A stretch of 5,770 bases of DNA from an uncultured Halieaceae bacterium (GTDB taxonomy: Bacteria; Pseudomonadota; Gammaproteobacteria; Pseudomonadales; Halieaceae), in the NCBI GenBank assembly GCA_913063005.1, contig CAJXZI010000141.1, forward strand, positions 1 to 5,770, read 5' to 3'. The translations under genes and the position numbers were made by a program. The notes below the pieces were generated by a model, which was not told the origin of the DNA, did not search any database, and saw only the letters and a list, made by a program, of their open reading frames with translations. This document shows, in pieces, positions 1-5,770 of this stretch. Position 1 is the first letter of the stretch. The number at the start of each line of letters is the position of its first letter.

Positions 1-182
1 ATATCCCCCAAACCTAAGGCGCCAAGGATGGCATCGCTGAGCGCGTGAAGCGCAACGTCACCGTCAGAGTGTGCCATCAAAGCGCGATTATGGGGAATCT
101 CAACACCCCCTAGAATGATGCGATCCCCGTCACCAAAGGCGTGCACGTCGTATCCATGGCCAATTCTGATCCGCGAACTCAT
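1..182 (-). CDS. ispF: 2-C-methyl-D-erythritol 2,4-cyclodiphosphate synthase IspF (N-terminal part, cut by window edge)
   Basis: IspF converts CDP-methylerythritol 2-phosphate to methylerythritol cyclodiphosphate with release of CMP, in the cytosolic MEP pathway to isoprenoids. Sixty codons plus two bases are visible; the rest lies beyond the left edge (the family is about 160 residues). The N-terminus reads RIGHGYDVHAFG, then LGGVEIPH, then AHSDGDVALHALSDAILGAL. D12 and H14 (in YDVH) and H46 (in ALHAL) match the zinc ligands D8, H10 and H42 of the E. coli enzyme, shifted by four. D60, in the last complete codon, matches E. coli D56. The ATG at 182-180 overlaps the ispD stop as ATGA, and a GAGGAG ribosome site lies 8 bases upstream. 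The start gives a few extra residues (MSSR) before the conserved RIG compared with E. coli. Identity is secure; completeness cannot be judged. Confidence 0.96.
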   Translation of the reverse strand, partial: MSSRIRIGHGYDVHAFGDGDRIILGGVEIPHNRALMAHSDGDVALHALSDAILGALGLGD

Positions 183-886
183 ACCCTAGACTCCTCGCTC
201 AGTCGCCGCAAAAGGATCTCTGCAATTTCAAGATCAGCGGGGACTGTTATTTTTATATTTGTTGAGGGTCCCTCAAGAATCGATACCGGATACCCCGCAA
301 GCTCCATTGCCATCGACTCATCAGTGATCGCGGCCTCACTCGCTATCGCCGATGACAGCGCTGACGTCAGCTCCGTAAGTTTGAACATTTGAGGTGTCTG
401 CGCGCGCCAAATCACTTTCCGGTCCAGTGTCTCGACGACGCGATTGTCGTCAGACACATGCTTTAAGGTATCAACTGACGCTTGCGCCATCACACCACCA
501 ACCCCCTCCGACAAACAGGAAGTAATCAGGGCGCGCAACGTCGTCACCGAAATGCAAGGCCGCGCCGCGTCATGAACCAAAACCCAATCCTTAACACCGG
601 CCTCAGCGGTAATCGCTTCTAAACCCGCTAGCACTGAATCTGCACGCTCGGCACCACCCGACGCAGTCGTCACGCGTGGGTCCGAAAGGCTTGGTATCGC
701 GTCGGCACGTCGATCACTGGGATCAAGCACGACCACCACACCGCGAATATCGGGACAGGCGAGCAAGGCTCTGAGCGTGTGCTCGAGTATCGGCACGCCG
801 TTTAACTTGAGATATTGCTTTGGAACTTCCGCTGCCATGCGACGCCCGCTACCTGCAGCAGGCACTACAGCCCAAACACTACTCAC
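179..886 (-). CDS. ispD: 2-C-methyl-D-erythritol 4-phosphate cytidylyltransferase IspD
   Basis: IspD transfers CMP from CTP to methylerythritol 4-phosphate, giving CDP-methylerythritol and pyrophosphate, the third step of the MEP pathway. The 235-residue length is close to E. coli (236). The N-terminal nucleotide-binding loop PAAGSGRRM spans residues 9-17, followed by PKQY with K23. HDAARP is at 105-110, DRKVIW with R156 at 155-160, TPQ at 164-166 and TNIKIT with K212 at 209-214. R16, K23, R156 and K212 match the E. coli catalytic or substrate residues R20, K27, R157 and K213. The start codon is GTG (886-884), overlapping the ftsB stop as GTGA; a later start would remove the CTP loop. It overlaps ispF by 4 bases downstream, so consecutive MEP genes are coupled. 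In Pseudomonas, as I recall, other genes separate ispD from ispF; here they are adjacent. Confidence 0.97.
   Translation of the reverse strand: MSSVWAVVPAAGSGRRMAAEVPKQYLKLNGVPILEHTLRALLACPDIRGVVVVLDPSDRRADAIPSLSDPRVTTASGGAERADSVLAGLEAITAEAGVKDWVLVHDAARPCISVTTLRALITSCLSEGVGGVMAQASVDTLKHVSDDNRVVETLDRKVIWRAQTPQMFKLTELTSALSSAIASEAAITDESMAMELAGYPVSILEGPSTNIKITVPADLEIAEILLRRLSEESRV
191..196 (-). promoter_or_regulatory. Ribosome binding site of ispF
   Basis: GAGGAG on the minus strand lies 8 bases before the ispF ATG, inside the last codons of ispD. It supports this start and suggests that ispF translation benefits from ribosomes finishing ispD. Seen in sequence; the coupling is inferred. Confidence 0.7.
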
Positions 887-1179
887 GGCGATTTTTCCTC
901 GCTCTTATCATCGACAAAGAGGATGAATTCTTCCCCCTCGCGAACCAAGCCTAGGTCCTCTCTGGCAACAGCCTCTAGCATTTCCTCGCCGTCTTGAAGC
1001 TCGATAACACGGTCTGCCAAGGCTGCATTTCTCCGCGTTAATCGTTGATTTTCTGCGCTGTCGCTCACCACCTGGGCTTCTAGCGAACGACGCTCAGCGA
1101 TGCCGCCCTCCCCAAGCCACAAGCGGTACTGCAGAAGCATGAAAAGCCCCAGCAGTGCGAGTAGCACGGGGCGTTGCAT
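883..1179 (-). CDS. ftsB: Cell division protein FtsB (septum-forming bitopic membrane protein)
   Basis: FtsB is a small inner-membrane protein that forms a complex with FtsL and FtsQ and helps recruit and activate septal peptidoglycan synthesis. The 98-residue product (E. coli 103) has a short cytoplasmic start, one hydrophobic span at about residues 4-21, the juxtamembrane LWLGEGG at 20-26 (E. coli LWFGKNG), and a charged periplasmic segment at about 28-65 fit for a coiled coil. Then comes AREDLGLVREGEEF at 72-85, matching the family's AR-x-x-L-x-M-x-R-P-G-E-x-F region with E in place of P. The acidic and lysine-rich tail (SEEKSP) is not conserved. The ATG directly follows the eno TAA with no base between, and the stop overlaps ispD by 4 bases. 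Position between eno and ispD is the standard gammaproteobacterial one and supports the call. Confidence 0.94.
   Translation of the reverse strand: MQRPVLLALLGLFMLLQYRLWLGEGGIAERRSLEAQVVSDSAENQRLTRRNAALADRVIELQDGEEMLEAVAREDLGLVREGEEFILFVDDKSEEKSP
895..900 (-). promoter_or_regulatory. Ribosome binding site of ispD (supports the GTG start)
   Basis: GAGGAA on the minus strand sits 8 bases upstream of the GTG at 886-884, within the last codons of ftsB. With the need to keep the PAAGSGRRM loop, it fixes GTG as the ispD start. There is no ATG between this site and the conserved loop. Confidence 0.7.
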
Positions 1180-2472
1180 TTAGGCGCCTCGCTCCAGCTC
1201 AGCACGACCGCGATACGGGGCAGTCATACCTAGCTCAGCTTCAATACGAAGCAGTCGGTTGTATTTCGCAACGCGGTCAGAACGGCAGAGCGAGCCCGTT
1301 TTAATTTGACCTGCCCCGGTACCCACGGCCAGATCAGCAATCGTTGCGTCTTCAGTTTCGCCGCTACGATGAGAGATAACGGCTGTGAAGCCTGCGTCTT
1401 GCGCCATTTTGATCGCGTCGAGCGTTTCGCTTAGCGAGCCAATCTGATTGAACTTGATCAGAATTGAATTACCGATATTTTCTTCGATGCCGCGCTTCAA
1501 AATACGCGTATTAGTGACAAACAAATCGTCGCCAACCAACTGCACTTTGTCACCGAGCTTGCGCGTCAAATATGCCCACCCGTCCCAATCTGACTCGTCC
1601 AAGCCATCCTCGATAGAAACAATAGGGTGTGATGCGGCTAATTCGGCGAGATAGTCTGCAAACCCCTCACTCGAAAACGCACGTCCCTCACCGGACAGCT
1701 GATACTCACCGTCGCGATAAAACTCTGACGCGGCGCAGTCGAGCGCCAGTGTGATGTCTTCACCGAGCGAGTAGCCCGCGTTAGCCACCGCCTCAGCGAT
1801 CACTTCTAATGCGGCAGCGTTAGACGGTAAGTCGGGAGCAAAACCACCCTCATCACCTACCGACGTTGCCAAACCTCTTGCGCCAAGGACTTTTTTGAGG
1901 TGATGAAAGATCTCCGCGCCCACACGCAGAGCTTCTGCAAATGACTTTGCCGCCACGGGCTGAATCATGAACTCCTGAATATCAACGTTATTGTCCGCGT
2001 GCTCGCCACCGTTGAGGATATTCATCATAGGCACAGGCATCGTAAGCTGACCGGTTCCTGCGAGATTGGCAATGTGCTGATATAGCGGCGTTTTTGAGGA
2101 CTGCGCTGCAGCACGCGCTGTTGCCAAAGAGACCGCTAAAATGGCGTTCGCACCAAATTTGGCTTTATTGTCAGTGCCGTCGGCCTCGATCATTCGCTGA
2201 TCAACACCGCGTTGGTCCATAGCGTCGTGACCCAGCAAACATTCACGAATCGGACCATTAACGTTAGCCACGGCATTCAATACACCCTTGCCTAAGTACC
2301 GTGAGCCGTCGCCATCACGAAGTTCCAGTGCTTCTCGAGACCCGGTACTCGCACCCGATGGCGCATACGCAACACCTACGGTGTCATCATCAAGTGTGAC
2401 CTCTGCCATAACCGTCGGGTTCCCGCGAGAATCCATAACTTCAAAAGCGCGGATATCTACAATTTCGCTCAC
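1180..2472 (-). CDS. eno: Enolase (phosphopyruvate hydratase)
   Basis: Enolase interconverts 2-phosphoglycerate and phosphoenolpyruvate in glycolysis and gluconeogenesis, as a magnesium-dependent cytosolic homodimer. At 430 residues it is near E. coli (432) and complete. The N-terminal capping domain covers about 1-135, with the mobile loop SGAST at 39-43. The barrel domain follows, with NGGEHADNN (H158), the general acid/base E208 in GDEGG, the metal ligands D245, E288 and D315, the catalytic base K340 in the signature ILIKFNQIGSLSET, then SHRSGETED at 367-375 and K391 in IKTGSLCRSDR. All catalytic residues are present. The start codon is GTG (2472-2470), with AGGAGT 5 bases upstream; it gives MSEIVDIRAFEVMDSRGNPT, the usual family start. 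It lies 18 bases after kdsA and runs straight into ftsB. Its product PEP is the substrate of the neighbouring KdsA. Confidence 0.98.
   Translation of the reverse strand: MSEIVDIRAFEVMDSRGNPTVMAEVTLDDDTVGVAYAPSGASTGSREALELRDGDGSRYLGKGVLNAVANVNGPIRECLLGHDAMDQRGVDQRMIEADGTDNKAKFGANAILAVSLATARAAAQSSKTPLYQHIANLAGTGQLTMPVPMMNILNGGEHADNNVDIQEFMIQPVAAKSFAEALRVGAEIFHHLKKVLGARGLATSVGDEGGFAPDLPSNAAALEVIAEAVANAGYSLGEDITLALDCAASEFYRDGEYQLSGEGRAFSSEGFADYLAELAASHPIVSIEDGLDESDWDGWAYLTRKLGDKVQLVGDDLFVTNTRILKRGIEENIGNSILIKFNQIGSLSETLDAIKMAQDAGFTAVISHRSGETEDATIADLAVGTGAGQIKTGSLCRSDRVAKYNRLLRIEAELGMTAPYRGRAELERGA
1187..1190 (-). promoter_or_regulatory. Ribosome binding site of ftsB within the end of eno
   Basis: GAGG on the minus strand lies 7 bases before the ftsB ATG and inside the last eno codons. 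With TAAATG at the junction, ftsB is probably translated by ribosomes ending on eno. The site is short and modest. Confidence 0.5.
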
Positions 2473-2477
2473 TCGTT

Positions 2478-2483
2478 ACTCCT
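2478..2483 (-). promoter_or_regulatory. Ribosome binding site of eno (supports the GTG start)
   Basis: AGGAGT on the minus strand, 5 bases upstream of the GTG at 2472-2470, in the 18-base gap after kdsA. It is the strongest ribosome site in the window, as expected for an abundant enzyme, and it fixes the GTG start; the first in-frame ATG would lose 12 conserved residues. Confidence 0.75.
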
Positions 2484-2490
2484 GATAACG

Positions 2491-3342
2491 TTAATTAATC
2501 TCTAGATTGGGCAGTGACTTAACTAAGTCATCCACTGCTTTAACCTGCTCAAGAAAAGGCTCTAACTGCGCCAGAGGCAAGGCACTTGGGCCATCACACA
2601 AGGCTTTCGATGGATCCGGGTGCGCCTCTAAAAACAACCCAGCGAGCCCTGTCGCCATACCTGCTCGTGCTAACTCAGCCACTTGCGCACGACGCCCACC
2701 GGAGGCGGCATCTCCCGGATCTCGGCGCTGTAGCGCGTGTGTCACGTCAAAGATGACGGGCACTTCATTGGTGGTTTTTCGCATCACACCAAAGCCCAGC
2801 ATATCAACCACAAGGTTGTCGTAACCAAAATTACTGCCGCGCTCGCATAAAATAAGCTGATCATTGCCGCACTCCTGGAACTTATGAACGATGTTATTCA
2901 TCTGTTCAGGGCTAAGAAATTGAGGTTTTTTGATGTTAATTACCGCACCGGTCTCAGCCATGGCGCGGACAAGATCTGTCTGTCTGGCGAGGAAGGCCGG
3001 CAATTGAATAATGTCGACTACGGACGCTGCTGGTGCCGCCTCTTCAGGACTGTGCACATCGGTGATGGTAGGCAAGCCAGTGGCTTTCTTAACGGCTTCA
3101 AATATTGCAAGACCGGCCTCAAGACCGGGACCGCGAAAGGAATTTATGGAAGAGCGATTCGCTTTATCGTACGAGGCCTTAAAAACCAGTGGAATGCCCA
3201 ACTTTTGGCAAACGTCTTGATAGAAACCTGCCACATCGACGGCAAATTGCTCCGATTCAAGTACGTTGACACCACCAACCAGTACGAAGGGCTTGTCGTT
3301 GGCAAAATCAATTCCCGCTACTGAGACGGTTTTGCAGCTCAT
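2491..3342 (-). CDS. kdsA: 3-deoxy-D-manno-octulosonate 8-phosphate synthase KdsA
   Basis: KdsA condenses phosphoenolpyruvate with D-arabinose 5-phosphate to KDO-8-phosphate, the first dedicated step to the KDO sugar of the lipopolysaccharide core. The 283-residue protein (E. coli 284) is a complete TIM-barrel of the DAHP/KDO8P synthase family. Visible motifs are GGVNVLES at 23-30, FKASYDKANRSS at 54-65 (K55, K60, R63), QLPAFLARQTDL at 113-124, KKPQF with K138, CERGSNFGYDN with R168, DVTHALQ with H202, ASGGRRAQVAELARAG at 213-228, EAHPDP with E239, and CDGPSALPL with D250. Position 26 is Asn, as in E. coli, where metal-dependent enzymes carry Cys; by family knowledge this makes it the metal-independent class. 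The ATG shares one base with the pyrG stop (TAATG). KDO is later activated with CTP, so PyrG upstream and Eno downstream supply its pathway. Confidence 0.98.
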   Translation of the reverse strand: MSCKTVSVAGIDFANDKPFVLVGGVNVLESEQFAVDVAGFYQDVCQKLGIPLVFKASYDKANRSSINSFRGPGLEAGLAIFEAVKKATGLPTITDVHSPEEAAPAASVVDIIQLPAFLARQTDLVRAMAETGAVINIKKPQFLSPEQMNNIVHKFQECGNDQLILCERGSNFGYDNLVVDMLGFGVMRKTTNEVPVIFDVTHALQRRDPGDAASGGRRAQVAELARAGMATGLAGLFLEAHPDPSKALCDGPSALPLAQLEPFLEQVKAVDDLVKSLPNLEIN

Positions 3343-4967
3343 TAAGACTGACCCTCAACCGCCGCATCAATAAAACTCGAGAACAACGGATGGCCACCGC
3401 GCGGACGCGATGTGAATTCCGGGTGGAATTGGCAAGCGACAAACCAAGGGTGATCAGCGAGTTCGATCATCTCGACCAAACCCTGATCCTGCGACCATCC
3501 CGAGATCGTCATACCCCTCTCTTCGAGCTGAGGCACCAACGTGTTGTTAACTTCGTAGCGATGGCGGTGTCGCTCGCGAATCACTTCGTCCCCGTATATT
3601 TCCCGGGTCTTTGTCCCCGCAACCAGATAGCAGGGTTGCGAGCCAAGACGCATGGTTCCGCCGAGGTCAGAGTGCTCGTCTCGCACTTCGATATCACCCT
3701 GCTCGGTTTGCCATTCTGTAATAAGACCAATAACCGGGTACGGCGTCTCGATGTTCATCTCGGTTGAATGCGCTCCCGCCATACCACAGACATTACGCGC
3801 AAACTCGATCATTGCCATGTGCATGCCGAGACAGATACCCAAATACGGGATTTTGTTTTCTCGCGCATAGGTAACTGCTGCAATCTTCCCCTCAATGCCT
3901 CGGTCTCCGAAACCACCGGGAACGAGAATGGCATCGAGCGTCTTCAGAACCCCGATACCTTGCGTCTCAAGGTCCTCAGCGTCGATGTATTCGATATCAA
4001 CCCGCGTATTTGTTTGAAGCCCAGCATGCCCAAGCGCTTCGTTGAGTGATTTGTAGGCGTCGACAAGGTCGGTGTATTTACCCACCATCCCTACCTTCAC
4101 CGTCGCGCGTCTGGGTGCGAACTCTTTTGCGACTACGTCATCCCACTCGCTGAAGTCGACCGCACCGGGAGACATACCAAAACGCTCCAGAATGTAATCA
4201 TCAAGACCCTGCTCATGAAGACGCTTAGGAATCTTGTAAATGGAATCTGCGTCGAGCACCGGAATCACCGCACGTTCTTCCACGTTGGTAAACAGCGAAA
4301 TTTTACGGCGCGCGCTCTCATCGATATCTACCGAACAACGACAGAGCAAAACATCAGCTTGAAGGCCGATCGATCTAAGCTCTTTCACTGAATGCTGTGT
4401 TGGCTTCGTCTTGATCTCACCCGCGGTGGGGATGTAAGGCACCAGCGTCAAGTGCATGAGCAATGCATTGGAAGACCCCGCCTCAAGCTTCAACTGGCGT
4501 AGGGCCTCAAGGAACGGCTGACTCTCGATATCGCCGACGGTACCACCAACCTCGACCACGGCAACGTCTGCTCCTTCGGCACCGGCAATGACGCGTCGTT
4601 TTATTTCATCGGTAATGTGCGGGATGACCTGGACCGTGCCACCAAGATAATCGCCCCGTCGCTCTTTTCGTAACACCTCATCGTAGACCTGTCCGGTCGT
4701 AAAGTTGTTTCGCTTGGACATGGTTGCACGCGTGAAGCGCTCGTAGTGCCCCAAATCTAAGTCAGTCTCGGCACCATCGTCCGTAACGAAAACTTCACCG
4801 TGCTGAAACGGGCTCATCGTGCCAGGATCAACGTTAATGTAAGGGTCGAGTTTAAGCAGCGTAACCTTGAGGCCTCTAGCTTCAAGCACTGCAGCAAGAG
4901 AGGCAGCGGCAATACCTTTCCCCAACGAGGAAACAACACCACCGGTAACAAAAACGTATCTCGTCAT
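3342..4967 (-). CDS. pyrG: CTP synthase (glutamine-hydrolysing)
   Basis: PyrG makes CTP from UTP, ATP and glutamine in the cytosol. The 541-residue protein (E. coli 545) has an N-terminal synthetase domain (about 1-265) and a C-terminal class I glutamine amidotransferase domain (about 290-535). The start reads MTRYVFVTGGVVSSLGKG with the P-loop-like segment; then KLDPYINVDPGTMSP, HGEVFVTDDGAETDLDLGHYERF, VEVGGTVGDIES and KTKPTQHSVKEL follow. The amidase triad is C379 in GICLGMH, H515 and E517 in FHPEF, the same numbers as in E. coli. Two oddities: H383 replaces the usual Gln of the GICLGMQ motif, and the conserved CRSDR segment reads CRCSV here (about 209-213) without a length change. ATG at 4967 was chosen because it gives the family N-terminus; a TTG at 4979 and a GTG at 4976 lie in frame without a better ribosome site. 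Confidence 0.98.
   Translation of the reverse strand: MTRYVFVTGGVVSSLGKGIAAASLAAVLEARGLKVTLLKLDPYINVDPGTMSPFQHGEVFVTDDGAETDLDLGHYERFTRATMSKRNNFTTGQVYDEVLRKERRGDYLGGTVQVIPHITDEIKRRVIAGAEGADVAVVEVGGTVGDIESQPFLEALRQLKLEAGSSNALLMHLTLVPYIPTAGEIKTKPTQHSVKELRSIGLQADVLLCRCSVDIDESARRKISLFTNVEERAVIPVLDADSIYKIPKRLHEQGLDDYILERFGMSPGAVDFSEWDDVVAKEFAPRRATVKVGMVGKYTDLVDAYKSLNEALGHAGLQTNTRVDIEYIDAEDLETQGIGVLKTLDAILVPGGFGDRGIEGKIAAVTYARENKIPYLGICLGMHMAMIEFARNVCGMAGAHSTEMNIETPYPVIGLITEWQTEQGDIEVRDEHSDLGGTMRLGSQPCYLVAGTKTREIYGDEVIRERHRHRYEVNNTLVPQLEERGMTISGWSQDQGLVEMIELADHPWFVACQFHPEFTSRPRGGHPLFSSFIDAAVEGQS
3352..3356 (-). promoter_or_regulatory. Ribosome binding site of kdsA within the end of pyrG
   Basis: GAGGG on the minus strand lies 9 bases before the kdsA ATG, inside the last codons of pyrG. 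With the TAATG stop/start overlap it suggests termination-reinitiation coupling between pyrG and kdsA. Spacing is at the long end of normal. Confidence 0.5.
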
Positions 4968-4971
4968 GGAA

Positions 4972-4977
4972 TCCACC
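4972..4977 (-). promoter_or_regulatory. Weak ribosome binding site of pyrG
   Basis: GGTGGA on the minus strand ends 4 bases before the ATG at 4967-4965. It matches the consensus poorly and sits close to the start, but it is the only candidate and favours ATG over the in-frame GTG and TTG just upstream, which overlap it. Confidence 0.4.
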
Positions 4978-4998
4978 AAAGCACTAGGAACTGTGGGG

Positions 4999-5018
4999 CG
5001 GCTAACAAGGTGTTGCCG
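4999..5018 (-). repeat. Imperfect inverted repeat (hairpin) in the pyrG leader
   Basis: On the minus strand CGGCAACA pairs with TGTTAGCCG: eight base pairs, one bulged A (5003) and a three-base loop CCT. It is followed by CCCC and not by a T-run, so it does not look like an intrinsic terminator. It lies 31 bases before the pyrG start. The repeat is seen directly; any role (leader structure, RNA stability, weak attenuation) is unproven, and an 8-bp hairpin could be chance. Confidence 0.4.
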
Positions 5019-5067
5019 ATAGCATAGCTCCGATGGGCGTTCAGCTTACCAAAGAGTGTCGTTTGGC

Positions 5068-5770
5068 TCAATTTCCAATGCGGATTTTTGGTGCTCTCCA
5101 GACCGGTACTAATCCCTCTGAATTACCGTTGAAAAACTGCGCACCATGTTCCGTACAGCCAAGTTCAGGTACCGCGTCCACCTCGCCGCCACTGCAGGCG
5201 ATGGGCACGCTTGCGCGCCAATAAGGCGCAATACCGGCCTCCTGCATGCAGTCACGTAGTGCGCGGTTTGGCCTGTTTGGAAATTTAACTTTTTCGCCTG
5301 AGGCAACCTGCCGAAGGCTTACCGTAGAGCCTGCGGCGAGCCCAACATCCCCGCGCTGCCAGCTTAGGCGCCCCCACGGTCGGTCAATTGACTCGCCCAC
5401 TCGCACCTCTTCAACCTCGCACAGCGACGCAGCAACTGGAACCAGCTGGATTCTTTTCCGCCAATAAAACAGCGCATACGGTGCCATCGTTAAATTTGGC
5501 ACCTTGTCAGAACGCGATTCAAGGCACTGTCGGCAAAACTCTTTGAGCGCATCATGCGCAGGTGACTCAAGACCGAGCACCTTGAGCTTATTGCGAATCT
5601 GTGTGTGCAAAGCCTCTACGGCTGGGCCATCAGCCTCCAAACTCAAGGCCCCCAGTGGGCACTCGTACCAGAGGTCTGAAGGTGATTCGTCAATGGCCGT
5701 CATAATCTGGCCAGTGCGAGCCATAGCAGCGCGATACCCAGGCCAGCGCTCCTCGATCAAGGGCAGTACT
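5068..5770 (-). CDS. tilS: tRNA(Ile)-lysidine synthase TilS (C-terminal part, cut by window edge)
   Basis: TilS attaches lysine to C34 of tRNA-Ile(CAU), using ATP, so that it reads AUA and is charged with isoleucine. The last 233 codons are visible; the N-terminal PP-loop ATPase domain lies beyond the right edge. The fragment opens with VLPLIEERWPGYRAAMART, the family's segment just after the ATPase domain (typically R-x-x-V-L-P-L-L-x-x-R-W-P). A middle tRNA-binding region follows, with FCRQCLESRS and APYALFYWRKRIQLVP. The C-terminal TilS_C domain is seen in SGEKVKFPNRPNRALRDCMQEAGIAPYWRASVPI and the following EVDAVPELGC, matching the usual G-E-x-[LIV] ... R-x-L-K-x-x-F-Q-E-x-G-[IV]-P-P-W pattern in a diverged form. 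A roughly 25-residue tail ends in IRIGN. The position just upstream of pyrG is the standard one and strengthens the call. Confidence 0.9.
   Translation of the reverse strand, partial: VLPLIEERWPGYRAAMARTGQIMTAIDESPSDLWYECPLGALSLEADGPAVEALHTQIRNKLKVLGLESPAHDALKEFCRQCLESRSDKVPNLTMAPYALFYWRKRIQLVPVAASLCEVEEVRVGESIDRPWGRLSWQRGDVGLAAGSTVSLRQVASGEKVKFPNRPNRALRDCMQEAGIAPYWRASVPIACSGGEVDAVPELGCTEHGAQFFNGNSEGLVPVWRAPKIRIGN

Larger units (their letters stand above)
4968..5067 (-). other. Intergenic leader between tilS and pyrG
   Basis: This 100-bp gap is the only sizeable non-coding stretch. It should hold the pyrG 5' leader if pyrG has its own promoter. I see no convincing promoter: the best pairs are TTGAGC with TAAGCT (17-base spacer, 5071-5043, overlapping the tilS stop) and TTGGTA with TATGCT (20-base spacer), both weak. 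No T-run follows the hairpin at 4999-5018, so no intrinsic terminator is evident and read-through from tilS is possible. The CTP-sensing reiterative G-start attenuator known from Bacillus pyrG is not visible. Confidence 0.5.

Noticed and set aside
2486..2498. Short palindromes TAACGTTA and TTAATTAA around the kdsA stop
   Set aside because: Eight-base palindromes in an AT-rich junction are common by chance, and they overlap the stop codon; no operator spacing or second copy is seen.
2884..3324. Open frame of 146 codons on the plus strand
   Set aside because: It lies wholly opposite kdsA, whose catalytic residues are all intact. The translated product resembles no family I know, and no promoter or good ribosome site is evident; it is a shadow frame.
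3390..4049. Two consecutive plus-strand open frames (125 and 93 codons)
   Set aside because: Both lie opposite the conserved amidotransferase half of pyrG and have no recognisable domain; chance frames on the antisense strand.
4965..4979. Longer pyrG start at TTG (4979) or GTG (4976), adding three or four residues
   Set aside because: The family N-terminus begins at MT-x-Y-[IV]-F, given by the ATG at 4967, and the only candidate ribosome site overlaps the upstream codons.
5043..5071. Possible pyrG promoter TTGAGC, 17 bases, TAAGCT on the minus strand
   Set aside because: Spacing is ideal but only 7 of 12 bases match the consensus, which is expected by chance at this rate; not listed as a feature.
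5758..5760. TTG as a true tilS start
   Set aside because: The frame stays open to the window edge and the upstream residues V-L-P continue the TilS family pattern, so the gene is cut by the edge.
1..5770. A novel or mobile system hidden in the window
   Set aside because: About 98 per cent of the window is taken by seven conserved housekeeping genes in their standard order, with no insertion, repeat array, integrase, RNA gene or change in coding character that I can see.

Overview
The window is a compact run of housekeeping genes, all on the minus strand. It reads like a free-living Gram-negative gammaproteobacterium. The order tilS > pyrG > kdsA > eno > ftsB > ispD > ispF (right to left) is the classic gammaproteobacterial cluster. 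A KDO-8-phosphate synthase implies lipopolysaccharide, and IspD plus IspF imply the MEP isoprenoid pathway. Protein details (E. coli-like catalytic residues, Pseudomonas-like wording in enolase) fit a marine or Pseudomonas/Cellvibrio-type relative. I cannot name genus or species from sequence alone.

Layout from the right edge, in the direction of transcription: the C-terminal part of tilS (5068-5770, cut by the window edge); a 100-bp gap, the only real intergenic space here, holding a small imperfect hairpin; pyrG (3342-4967); kdsA, overlapping pyrG by one base; an 18-bp gap; eno with a GTG start; ftsB, starting on the base after the eno stop; ispD with a GTG start, overlapping ftsB by 4 bases; and ispF, overlapping ispD by 4 bases and cut by the left edge. 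No RNA gene, mobile element, CRISPR array or clear terminator is visible, and no stretch over 300 bp lacks a gene.

The genes serve tRNA decoding (TilS), nucleotide supply (PyrG), envelope synthesis (KdsA), glycolysis (Eno), cell division (FtsB) and isoprenoids (IspD, IspF). Two metabolic links stand out. Enolase makes the phosphoenolpyruvate that KdsA uses. PyrG makes the CTP that IspD uses directly and that later activates KDO. The tight junctions from pyrG to ispF suggest one transcript with coupled translation.

I found no undescribed system. The points worth a second look are modest: a His in place of the usual Gln in the PyrG glutaminase motif, a changed segment in the PyrG synthetase domain, the hairpin ahead of pyrG, and the GTG starts of eno and ispD.
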